Shown: in pieces, positions 1-5,069 of the stretch
How the letters are laid out: each line of letters begins with the position of its first letter
Position numbering within the stretch: position 1 is the stretch's first letter
Source of the DNA: Oscillospiraceae bacterium
GTDB taxonomy: Bacteria; Bacillota_A; Clostridia; Oscillospirales; JAAYXM01
Length of the DNA stretch: 5,069 nt
Direction of reading: 5' to 3'
NCBI GenBank assembly: GCA_017408185.1
Contig: JAFQVE010000094.1
Coordinates: forward strand, 1 to 5,069
Translations under genes and position numbers: made by a program
The notes under the pieces: model-generated
The model's input: the letters and a program-made list of their open reading frames with translations, nothing else
What the model was told of the DNA's origin: nothing
Database searches by the model: none

Positions 1-8
1 AACTCTGT

Positions 9-1001
9 TCAGGCGTTATTATATCCCTCCGGATGCGTTTTGTGCCAGTTCCACGCAGAGCCGACAATCTCATCAAGGTCGGCGTGCTTCGGGTTCCACC
101 CGAGAATCTTGCGTGCCTTATCACTTGATGCGATAAGCCGTGCCGGATCTCCCGCGCGGCGCGGGGAAACAACCTCCGGTATCGGATGCCCCGTAACGCG
201 GCGTGCACTCTCTATAACCTCGCGCACGGTGAAGCCCACGCCGTTGCCGAGGTTGAAGATATCGCTTTTTCCCCCGTTTTCAAGATACTCAACGGCAAGT
301 ATATGAGCATCGGACAAGTCCGTAACGTGGATGTAATCGCGCACGCACGTTCCGTCCTTCGTGTCATAATCGTCACCGAAAACATATATCGCCTCGCGCT
401 TTCCGTTGGGCACCTGAAGAATAAGCGGAATGAGGTGTGACTCCGGATTGTGCGCCTCTCCGATATTACCGCTCGCGTCCGCACCGCAGGCGTTGAAATA
501 GCGGAGCGACACAAAGCGTATGCCGTGGGCATTGCCCGCCCACTTGAACATCTTCTCCATCGCAAGCTTCGTCTCTCCATACGGATTTGTCGGACATGTT
601 CTGTCATCCTCGAGAATCGGCACGCGCTCCGGCTCACCGTAGGTTGCCGCAGTGGATGAGAACACAATCTTGTCAATTCCCGCCTCGACCATAACCTCGA
701 GCAGGGTTATTGCCCCGCCGACGTTGTTGTTATAGTATTTCAGCGGGTCTGTCACGCTCTCGCCCACAAGCGAGCATGCGGCAAAGTGAATTACGGCATC
801 AAAGCCCGCACCGCAGAAAGCACCTCTCAAAAACTCCTTATCCCGGATATCTCCCTTTAAAAACTCCGCACCCTCATGAACAGATGCGAGATATCCCGTT
901 TGAAGGTTATCTATAACCGTTACCGCGTGGCCGCGCTCAACAAGCCCGCGGACAGTGTGCGAGCCGATATACCCCGCACCTCCAAGCACTGCAATTTTCA
1001 T
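9..1001 (-). CDS. galE: UDP-glucose 4-epimerase (GalE)
   Basis: Cytoplasmic NAD-dependent epimerase that interconverts UDP-galactose and UDP-glucose in the Leloir pathway. The 330-residue protein has the usual length of the family (about 330-340). Visible features are the N-terminal Rossmann motif GGAGYIGS (residues 7-14), the acidic residue that ends strand 2 (D31), the FSSTAATYG segment in which T117 takes the place of the catalytic Ser/Thr, and the YxxxK pair Y141/K145. The substrate-side segments RYFNACGA (about 167-174) and RRAGDPARL are also present. At the position of E. coli Tyr299 it seems to carry Leu, as I align it by eye, so activity on N-acetylated UDP-sugars is possible but unproven. 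Start: ATG at 1001 fits the family N-terminus (MKI-VLGGAGYIG). An in-frame ATG at 1013 has better spacing from the AGGAAAGGA ribosome site (1014-1022), and a GTG at 1040 lies just 2 nt after the galK stop. It is the second gene of a galK-galE operon. Family assignment is very secure; the exact start is not. Confidence 0.95.
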   Translation of the reverse strand: MKIAVLGGAGYIGSHTVRGLVERGHAVTVIDNLQTGYLASVHEGAEFLKGDIRDKEFLRGAFCGAGFDAVIHFAACSLVGESVTDPLKYYNNNVGGAITLLEVMVEAGIDKIVFSSTAATYGEPERVPILEDDRTCPTNPYGETKLAMEKMFKWAGNAHGIRFVSLRYFNACGADASGNIGEAHNPESHLIPLILQVPNGKREAIYVFGDDYDTKDGTCVRDYIHVTDLSDAHILAVEYLENGGKSDIFNLGNGVGFTVREVIESARRVTGHPIPEVVSPRRAGDPARLIASSDKARKILGWNPKHADLDEIVGSAWNWHKTHPEGYNNA

Positions 1002-1013
1002 ATTTACAACCAT

Positions 1014-1022
1014 TCCTTTCCT
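1014..1022 (-). promoter_or_regulatory. galE ribosome binding site
   Basis: The minus strand reads AGGAAAGGA here, between the galK stop and galE. It is 12 nt from the family-consistent ATG at 1001 but overlaps the useful window for the in-frame ATG at 1013 (about 5-6 nt from the first AGGA). It therefore argues for a start at 1013, which would add only four residues (MVVN), against the GTG at 1040, which lies upstream of it. Confidence 0.55.
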
Positions 1023-1042
1023 AATCTCTTCTCTCTTCACTG

Positions 1043-2212
1043 TTACCTTATTTTCATTCCACCGTATTTACGAACGGTGAGAACCTTATACATATCTTTT
1101 CCTATCATATTATCAACGCCCGCACAAAAGCTCTCCGTCATATCACACGGCACAAATGCCTCAAGCGTGCCGCCGAAGCCGCCGCCCTGAATACGCACTG
1201 CACCGCGTCCGGAAAGAAGCTTTTCGCACACGGCAAGCGCATATGCCATTGCCTGATCGCGAACGCTTCCCGATACATAGATGTTCTGCAGGTATTTAAA
1301 CGACGAGTTGCCTGACTCCGAAACAAGCTTTAAAAACCCCTCAAAGTCACCGTTGCGCAAACATTCTGCCTCACGCACGGCACGCAGATTTTCCGCAAAA
1401 AAGTGCACCGCGCGCAGTATTGCACGGTCGCCCGCATCACGCCTTATTTCTGCAATGCGCGAATAAAACTCACTCTCCGCAACCTCAGAAAGAACTTCCT
1501 TTCCGAAAAGCTTTGCAACGCTTTTCATCTCTGCGGGAATGCTTGCATATTCCGCCGTAAGGTCAGCATGATCCGCACCCGCGTCAACTATAACAAGGTC
1601 ATAGCCGTGAGCTTTGAGATCACATTCTATCTTTTCTATTTTAGCAGGACTTTCGCCAAAGTCAATCGCGACTATGCCGCCGACGGAGCTTGCCGTCTGG
1701 TCCATAAGCCCGCTCGGCTTTCCGAAATGCACCGTCTCCGCATACTGCCCTATCTCGGCAATCTCCACAGCATCAAATCCCGCGCCGCAAAGATCCGAAA
1801 GCGCCGTTGCGACAAGCACCTCAAACGCCGCGGAGCTTGAAAGCCCGGACCCGCGCAGAACATCTGATACGATATACATATCCGCACCGCAGACATCCTT
1901 CCCGCGCTTTGAAAACGCATCGGCAACACCGCGGACAAGTGCGGAGGTTGTGTTTTTGTCCTCTTCACGCACCGATAAATCCGCAAGGTCAATCTCGATT
2001 AACGGATATCCCTCGCTCTTAACACGGATAAGCGCTTCTCCGTTTTTTGCCGCTGCAGCGCGCATATCGAGGTTCACCCCTGCCGCAAGCACGCATCCGC
2101 GCTGATGGTCGGTATGGTTCCCGCCCAGTTCAACACGTCCCGGCGCACTGTACACGGAAACACCGTCGCGCTTTCCGAACAACTCATAAAAAGAATCAAT
2201 AAGCTTTTCCAT
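1043..2212 (-). CDS. galK: Galactokinase, GHMP family, clostridial type
   Basis: Predicted cytoplasmic ATP-dependent kinase making galactose 1-phosphate, first step of the Leloir pathway. The 389-aa protein has normal galactokinase length and the three GHMP signatures. Motif 1 is GRVELGGNHTDHQ (residues 25-37) with the catalytic arginine R26. Motif 2 is the glycine/serine ATP-phosphate loop GSGLSSSAA (121-129). The catalytic aspartate is D171 in GLMDQ, and motif 3 is GGGFGG (343-348). Motif 1 departs from the classical GRxNLIGEHTDY: the Glu that contacts the sugar is Asn32 and the Tyr is His36. The downstream Y-N-x-R-R segment is also replaced (Y222 followed by A-S-I-P). I recall this form from clostridial proteins annotated as galactokinase, so the name rests on that and on the adjacent galE, not on the binding site. 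The gene has its own promoter in the upstream gap, starts with ATG preceded by GGTGA, and is followed 41 nt later by galE. An alternative is a kinase for a related sugar such as galacturonate. Confidence 0.88.
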   Translation of the reverse strand: MEKLIDSFYELFGKRDGVSVYSAPGRVELGGNHTDHQRGCVLAAGVNLDMRAAAAKNGEALIRVKSEGYPLIEIDLADLSVREEDKNTTSALVRGVADAFSKRGKDVCGADMYIVSDVLRGSGLSSSAAFEVLVATALSDLCGAGFDAVEIAEIGQYAETVHFGKPSGLMDQTASSVGGIVAIDFGESPAKIEKIECDLKAHGYDLVIVDAGADHADLTAEYASIPAEMKSVAKLFGKEVLSEVAESEFYSRIAEIRRDAGDRAILRAVHFFAENLRAVREAECLRNGDFEGFLKLVSESGNSSFKYLQNIYVSGSVRDQAMAYALAVCEKLLSGRGAVRIQGGGFGGTLEAFVPCDMTESFCAGVDNMIGKDMYKVLTVRKYGGMKIR

Positions 2213-2216
2213 AAAT

Positions 2217-2221
2217 TCACC
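2217..2221 (-). promoter_or_regulatory. galK ribosome binding site
   Basis: The minus strand reads GGTGA, 4 nt before the ATG at 2212. It is a partial and slightly close Shine-Dalgarno, but it supports this start; no better in-frame start is seen upstream. Confidence 0.5.
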
Positions 2222-2250
2222 GCCGTATAGTAATGTATTATCTATTGTAT

Positions 2251-2278
2251 ATCATAACAGGCAATTTATAAATAGCAA
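2251..2278 (-). promoter_or_regulatory. Putative promoter of the galK-galE operon
   Basis: In the 92-bp AT-rich gap between the GTPase stop and the galK start, the minus strand has TATGAT (2251-2256, 5 of 6 matches to TATAAT) with a TGn extension (2257-2259). TTGCTA (2273-2278, 4 of 6 matches to TTGACA) lies 16 nt upstream. This would be an extended -10, sigma-A type promoter starting transcription about 30 nt before the galK ATG. An overlapping TATACA two bases downstream is an alternative -10. No operator palindrome or catabolite-response element stands out. The call is from consensus match and position only. Confidence 0.5.
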
Positions 2279-2304
2279 AAGGTAACGCTTTTTATGTCAT
2301 TTTG

Positions 2305-4206
2305 TCACTTGCAATGCATATATTTTTCTGCATCATACCATTTTACGTTGAAGCCCGCGCCCTTTGCACAGAAAACGGAATCCGGCGTGTTTTCAAGGTC
2401 TGCTTCCGGATTATAGGAAATTTCCCGAGCTATCTCCTCCGCCTCCGCGCACGGCTCATAGCCGTCAAACGCAAGCGCAAGGCTCGCTCTGCCGCCGCTT
2501 TGCGTTATCAGCTCTTCGGCATAATCCCCAAGGAATCTTGCCGGTGCTCTGCCGCGTGTTATTGCAACCTCTCCGTCAATTTCCGGCGGAGAAAAGCTTC
2601 CGCCCATTTTGCGGACATCTGCCATAATTTTTCCGGAAAGCGAAATGTCGCTCCTTGCCGTGAAGCTGTATATCGGTTCAAGCAAAACGCTCTCCGCACG
2701 CATAAGCCCCTGACGTATCGCGCGGTAAGTCGCCTCGCGGATATCCCCGCCCTCGGTGTGCTTTTCGTGCGTTGCACCGTTTACGAGGACAAACCGGACA
2801 TCGCATATGTCAGCGCCGGTAAGCACGCCCTTGTGCGTCTTTTCAAAAATATGCGTTTTCACAAGCCGTTGCGTGTCCGGAGAAAGCACATCACCGGAAA
2901 GCTCGCTGCAAAAGCTTATTCCGCTCCCGCGCGGTGCGGGATCTATACGGATGTGAACCTCTGCATAGTGGCGCAGTGGTTCAAAATGCCCATAGCCAAC
3001 GACAGAGCTTTTCACCGTCTCGCGGAACACAACGCGCGGCGTGTCAAAGAAAATACCAATCCCGAAGCGGCGCCGGAACTCATACGCAATTACCTGCAGA
3101 CTTATCCGCCCCATCACGCCGATCGAGATTTCGCCAAGGCTTTCCGTATACCTTACGGAAAGCGTGTTTTCCTCATCCTCTAAAACCTTAAGCTTCTCAA
3201 AAATCTCGCGCGTTGTATACTTTTTATCATAAATCACACGGGCAGAAAAAACGGGTGCGGTCTTAAATTCCGTCCGCGCGGCATCCTTCCCGATAACATC
3301 ACCTGCACGCACATCAGACAGACCTGAAACAACACAGATATCCCCGCTGCGTGCGCATTTTTCGGGAACAAGCTTTTCCCCGTTCGGAAAATACAGCTCG
3401 TCAATCTTTCTTTCACCGGCGGGTGTTTCCACACGATCCTTCACAGCCAGCATCCCCGACCGTACTTTTATATATGCAAGGCGCTTATCCCCGCGGCGGC
3501 GGATTTTATAACACACGCCGCAAAAGCTATCGCTTTCTTCGTTTTCCTCCGCAATTGACATTATACCCGAAATCAATGCATCTATATTCTCATCGCGCAG
3601 TGCCGAGCCCTGCCAGCACGGAAATATTTTCCCGTTCCTCACAAGCCGCCTCACGGTGCCGGAAAGCTCAACGCTTCCCTTCTCCATAAACTCATCAAAA
3701 AGCGCCTCGTCCCGCTCGGCAAGCTCCTCCGAAAAATCAGAAGAAAAGTCAATCACATCACGGCTTAATCGAGCGTGAATATCCCGGAGCGCACCGGGAA
3801 CATCCGCAGTTGCAAGATCAGCTTTGTTTATAAAAAAGAAGGTAGGTACATTATATTCCCGCAAAAGCCGCCACACGGTCTCCGTATGGCTCTGCACTCC
3901 CTCCACCGCGCTTATAACAAGAAGCGCATAATCCATAACCGATATTGCACGCTCGGTTTCTGCGGAAAAATCGGAGTGACCGGGAGTGTCGATGAGCGTT
4001 AATGTGCGCCCGCCATACTCTATCCGCGCCGCATCGGAAAACACAGTTATCCCGCGCTCACGCTCAATCTCGCTCCAGTCAAGGCAGGACTGACCGTCAT
4101 CCACGCGTCCGAACGTGCGGATGGTATTTGTGTGGTATAAAATCCGCTCGGAAAGCGTTGTTTTACCCGCATCGACATGTGCAAGTATGCCAAGCGTTAT
4201 GCTCAT
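2305..4206 (-). CDS. Tet(M)/EF-G-like ribosomal protection GTPase
   Basis: Translational GTPase of the EF-G / tetracycline ribosomal protection family; such proteins bind the ribosome near the A site and use GTP to release a drug or move substrates. At 633 aa it has Tet(M) length (about 639), shorter than EF-G (about 700). The G domain is complete: G1 AHVDAGKT (9-16), G2 RGIT (51-54), G3 DTPGH (73-77), G4 NKAD (127-130) and G5-like GSA (200-202). Domain II follows (about 230-310), then domains III-V, with the segment LLEPIYSF (508-515) opening domain V. The domain IV loop reads THEKHTEGGD (479-488) where Tet(M) has YSPVSTPADF, so the residues that reach the tetracycline site are not conserved. 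The C-terminus carries a Cys/Gly/Trp tail (CAKGAGFNVKW, 613-623) in place of the Tet(M) C-terminal helix; I recall this tail from chromosomal clostridial relatives. Start ATG follows AGAGGTGAG. No Tet(M)-type leader peptide is visible. Tetracycline resistance is possible but not shown; a housekeeping or stress ribosome factor is equally likely. Confidence 0.9.
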   Translation of the reverse strand: MSITLGILAHVDAGKTTLSERILYHTNTIRTFGRVDDGQSCLDWSEIERERGITVFSDAARIEYGGRTLTLIDTPGHSDFSAETERAISVMDYALLVISAVEGVQSHTETVWRLLREYNVPTFFFINKADLATADVPGALRDIHARLSRDVIDFSSDFSEELAERDEALFDEFMEKGSVELSGTVRRLVRNGKIFPCWQGSALRDENIDALISGIMSIAEENEESDSFCGVCYKIRRRGDKRLAYIKVRSGMLAVKDRVETPAGERKIDELYFPNGEKLVPEKCARSGDICVVSGLSDVRAGDVIGKDAARTEFKTAPVFSARVIYDKKYTTREIFEKLKVLEDEENTLSVRYTESLGEISIGVMGRISLQVIAYEFRRRFGIGIFFDTPRVVFRETVKSSVVGYGHFEPLRHYAEVHIRIDPAPRGSGISFCSELSGDVLSPDTQRLVKTHIFEKTHKGVLTGADICDVRFVLVNGATHEKHTEGGDIREATYRAIRQGLMRAESVLLEPIYSFTARSDISLSGKIMADVRKMGGSFSPPEIDGEVAITRGRAPARFLGDYAEELITQSGGRASLALAFDGYEPCAEAEEIAREISYNPEADLENTPDSVFCAKGAGFNVKWYDAEKYMHCK

Positions 4207-4211
4207 CTTAT

Positions 4212-4220
4212 CTCACCTCT
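4212..4220 (-). promoter_or_regulatory. Ribosome binding site of the Tet-like GTPase
   Basis: The minus strand reads AGAGGTGAG; the AGGTGA core ends 6 nt before the ATG at 4206. It is a strong Shine-Dalgarno with good spacing and fixes the start. It lies only about 20 bases downstream of the hairpin array. Confidence 0.8.
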
Positions 4221-4235
4221 CAAATGTACGAAATG

Positions 4236-4298
4236 CAATTCATGAGCCGCAAGGCTCAATTCATGAAATCTCAGATTTCAATTCACGCCGTAAGGCAT
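4236..4298. repeat. Array of three hairpins with CAATTCAY linkers
   Basis: On the plus strand the octamer CAATTCAT/C occurs at 4236-4243, 4257-4264 and 4279-4286, a period of 21-22 bp. Each copy is followed by a different hairpin. The first is TGAGCC-GCAA-GGCTCA (4243-4258, 6-bp stem). The second is TGAAATC-TCA-GATTTCA (4264-4280, 7-bp stem). The third is GCC-GTAA-GGC (4287-4296), which in the minus-strand RNA extends by a G-U and an A-U pair to AUGCC-UUAC-GGCGU. Linkers are conserved while stems differ in sequence but keep pairing. The array lies between the BRO gene and the GTPase gene and would form three stem-loops in the 5' leader of any read-through transcript. It also supplies the last codons and the stop of the BRO frame. 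The family has no name known to me. Confidence 0.75.
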
Positions 4299-4667
4299 TG
4301 TTAGTTCCGGGTCAATGGTTTCTTCAATTCGTTCTCTGCCTACTTGTGCTAACCACAATTTGAATGGCTCCGCTTTCGGCGACGGTATTGATTGAATGAT
4401 TCGCAAAAGTTGTTCAGTATCAGCGACATCTGTATTATACGATTTGCCATCGGTATGTGATTTTAATTTCAGTTGACTACAATTTGTAGCCGACTCGTTT
4501 CCTTCTTTTTTTAGGCGAGTTTTAAGAACACTCCAATACTTTCTTGGATTTGGACTATCCGTCAACACACCAACCACATCAACAACAGAAAAATACCATT
4601 CTTCTGTTTCTTCGTTCCATGCAGTTCTTATTCTTTTATCATCAAACATCTGTATTTTATTATCCAT
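4278..4667 (-). pseudogene. Truncated Bro-N domain (phage antirepressor-like) gene
   Basis: Encodes 129 aa beginning MDNKIQMFDD. The protein is a BRO-N type DNA-binding domain as found in phage antirepressors. Visible family features are the opening R-x-x-W...EWYFSVVDVVGVLTDS (about 14-38), the conserved NPRKYWSVLKTRLKKEG (40-56), the central LKLKSHTDGK region and the TEQLLRIIQSIPSPKAEPFKLWLAQVG block (84-110). Homologues that I recall continue well past D-P-E-L-T-I with a C-terminal region of over 100 residues. Here the frame leaves the family right after DPELT (about 119-123) and ends in MPYGVN, six residues encoded by the hairpin repeat, then TGA. The start at 4667 is chosen because GGAGG (4676-4680) lies 8 nt upstream; the ATG at 4682 overlaps that site. 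The gene is much more AT-rich than its left neighbours, suggesting transfer. It could be a degraded remnant or a functional one-domain repressor; a good promoter and ribosome site remain. Confidence 0.75.
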
Positions 4668-4675
4668 ATGTATAA

Positions 4676-4680
4676 CCTCC
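4676..4680 (-). promoter_or_regulatory. Ribosome binding site of the BRO gene
   Basis: The minus strand reads GGAGG, 8 nt before the ATG at 4667. It decides the start in favour of 4667 over the in-frame ATG at 4682, which abuts the upstream edge of this site. Confidence 0.75.
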
Positions 4681-4704
4681 ATAAAAGAGTTTTATCACAA
4701 TATA

Positions 4705-4757
4705 TTTTTGTCCCTTGTATATCAAAGTTTATGATTTTGTCAAGTTAGGGACAAAAA
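4705..4757. promoter_or_regulatory. 11-bp inverted repeat flanking the BRO promoter
   Basis: TTTTTGTCCCT (4705-4715) and AGGGACAAAAA (4747-4757) are perfect inverted copies with 31 bp between them. The intervening DNA contains the -35 and -10 boxes and almost nothing else. The arm at 4705-4715 would overlap the transcription start, and the other lies just upstream of the -35. This is the geometry of paired operators for a repressor bound on both sides of the polymerase, plausibly the BRO protein itself. Alternatives are the ends of a tiny mobile unit or a stem-loop. Confidence 0.6.
4716..4743 (-). promoter_or_regulatory. Promoter of the BRO gene
   Basis: The minus strand has a perfect -35 TTGACA (4738-4743), a 16-nt spacer and TATACA as -10 (4716-4721) preceded by TGA, an extended -10. 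The predicted start near 4709 leaves a leader of roughly 40 nt carrying GGAGG. It is the best promoter in the window and, as no other is visible before the GTPase gene, may also serve that gene. It fits exactly between the arms of an inverted repeat. Confidence 0.7.
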
Positions 4758-4774
4758 ATTTTGTTTTTTTAAAG

Positions 4775-4818
4775 GCTTCCCCTTGAGGGGAAGCTGTCAC
4801 GAAGTGACTGATGAGGTG
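4775..4818. repeat. REP-like palindromic intergenic repeat
   Basis: Two adjacent hairpins: GCTTCCCC-TTGA-GGGGAAGC (4775-4794, 8-bp perfect stem) and GTCAC-GAA-GTGAC (4796-4808), followed by TGATGAGGTG (4809-4818). I recognise this composite (a GGGGAAG hairpin, a variable second hairpin, then TGATGAGGTG) as an abundant dispersed repeat in gut Clostridia, from memory. It overlaps the last eight codons, stop included, of the DUF559 gene. On the minus strand the first hairpin is followed by CTTT and then A's, not a T-run, so it is not a convincing intrinsic terminator. Confidence 0.65.
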
Positions 4819-5069
4819 TTAATTCCCTTCAGTATATCCTCACAAACACTCTCAAATCTTTGATTAACATCAAGATTAGAATATCTTAACACGTTAATTC
4901 CTAAACCATTTAGGAAAGCATCTCTTTTTGCGTCATTCTCAATGCCTTTTTCTTCATAATGTTGTGAACCATCAAGTTCAATAACAATTTTAGCCGATGC
5001 AATATAGAAATCAACGATATAATTGCCAATCACCTTTTGTCGATTAACAGTTATAGGTAAAGTTTTCAG
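4797..5069 (-). CDS. DUF559 endonuclease-like protein, 3' part
   Basis: Open from the right window edge to a TGA at 4797-4799; 90 residues are visible and the N-terminal part lies outside. The residues around the GTG at 5033 match the interior of the family (NRQKVIGNYIVDFYI), so that codon is not the true start. DUF559 proteins are small, Vsr-like members of the PD-(D/E)XK nuclease fold. The visible candidate active-site residues are D20 in IVDF and E31 in IELDGSQH (numbered from the first visible residue), and the conserved LRYSN follows at 61-65. The cellular role of the family is not established; DNA cleavage or repair is a fold-based inference. The last residues (NTSSVTS) are encoded by the REP-like repeat. 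Base composition is AT-rich like the BRO gene and unlike the galactose genes, suggesting acquired DNA. Confidence 0.85.
   Translation of the reverse strand: MKTLPITVNRQKVIGNYIVDFYIASAKIVIELDGSQHYEEKGIENDAKRDAFLNGLGINVLRYSNLDVNQRFESVCEDILKGINTSSVTS

Noticed and set aside
1003..1040. GTG at 1040 as the galE start
   Set aside because: It would add 13 residues not found in the family and has no ribosome site of its own, whereas AGGAAAGGA lies downstream of it before the ATG codons at 1013 and 1001.
2275..2296. Possible terminator after the GTPase gene (AAAAG / CTTTT inverted repeat)
   Set aside because: The stem is only five A/T-rich pairs around a 6-nt loop and, in the direction of transcription, is not followed by a T-run.
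2302..3183. Long plus-strand open frame (293 codons) opposite the GTPase gene
   Set aside because: It lies entirely antisense to a clear GTPase gene, has no recognisable domain and is Arg/Cys-rich as expected from the reverse of a GC-biased coding strand.
4236..4298. CRISPR array
   Set aside because: The repeated part is only 8 bp, the inserts are themselves palindromes of 13-14 bp, there are only three units and no cas gene is present.
4207..4300. Tet(M)-type leader peptide or attenuator upstream of the GTPase gene
   Set aside because: No short frame with its own ribosome site and no stem followed by a T-run is present; the hairpins belong to the linker-hairpin array.
4002..4304. Plus-strand frame through the hairpin array (contains MSRKAQF and MKSQIS)
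   Set aside because: Its start codons come from the CAATTCATG linkers and most of it is antisense to the GTPase gene; no ribosome site or family resemblance is seen.
4775..4794. GGGGAAG hairpin as an intrinsic terminator of the DUF559 gene
   Set aside because: The stem is good, but on the minus strand it is followed by CTTT and then a run of A's, not T's; it is better described as part of a dispersed repeat.

Overview
The window looks like a piece of a chromosome (or metagenomic contig) from an anaerobic Firmicute of the class Clostridia, probably gut-associated. The grounds are the clostridial-type GalK and GalE sequences, a Tet(M)-like ribosome-associated GTPase, and two families of short accessory genes (BRO-type and DUF559) and intergenic hairpin repeats that I associate from memory with gut Clostridia. 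The assignment below class level is inference. Every credible gene lies on the minus strand, so transcription runs right to left.

Right end (about 4207-5069) is AT-rich accessory DNA. From right to left it holds the 3' part of a DUF559-type endonuclease-like gene running off the window, a palindromic REP-like repeat that supplies that gene's stop codon, a strong promoter sitting exactly between the two arms of an 11-bp inverted repeat, a short Bro-N (phage antirepressor-like) gene that appears to have lost its C-terminal half, and a short array of three different hairpins separated by a conserved CAATTCAY linker. The BRO reading frame runs into this array and stops in it.

Centre (2305-4206) is GC-richer and encodes a 633-aa GTPase of the Tet(M)/EF-G ribosomal-protection family. 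All G motifs are present, but the domain IV loop that in Tet(M) contacts the tetracycline site is different, so I call it a Tet-like translational GTPase and not a proven resistance gene. No promoter of its own is visible between it and the BRO gene, so it may be read from the IR-flanked BRO promoter through the hairpin array.

Left (9-2212) is a two-gene Leloir operon, galK then galE, with its own extended -10 promoter in the 92-bp gap after the GTPase gene. Together they would phosphorylate galactose and interconvert UDP-galactose and UDP-glucose; the linking uridylyltransferase (galT) is not in the window and could lie just beyond its left edge, downstream of galE. The kinase carries an unusual sugar-binding motif (N-H-T-D-H instead of E-H-T-D-Y).

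The least explained part is 4207-4820: two unrelated hairpin repeat families each form the 3' end of an accessory gene, and an inverted-repeat-flanked promoter drives the truncated BRO gene.
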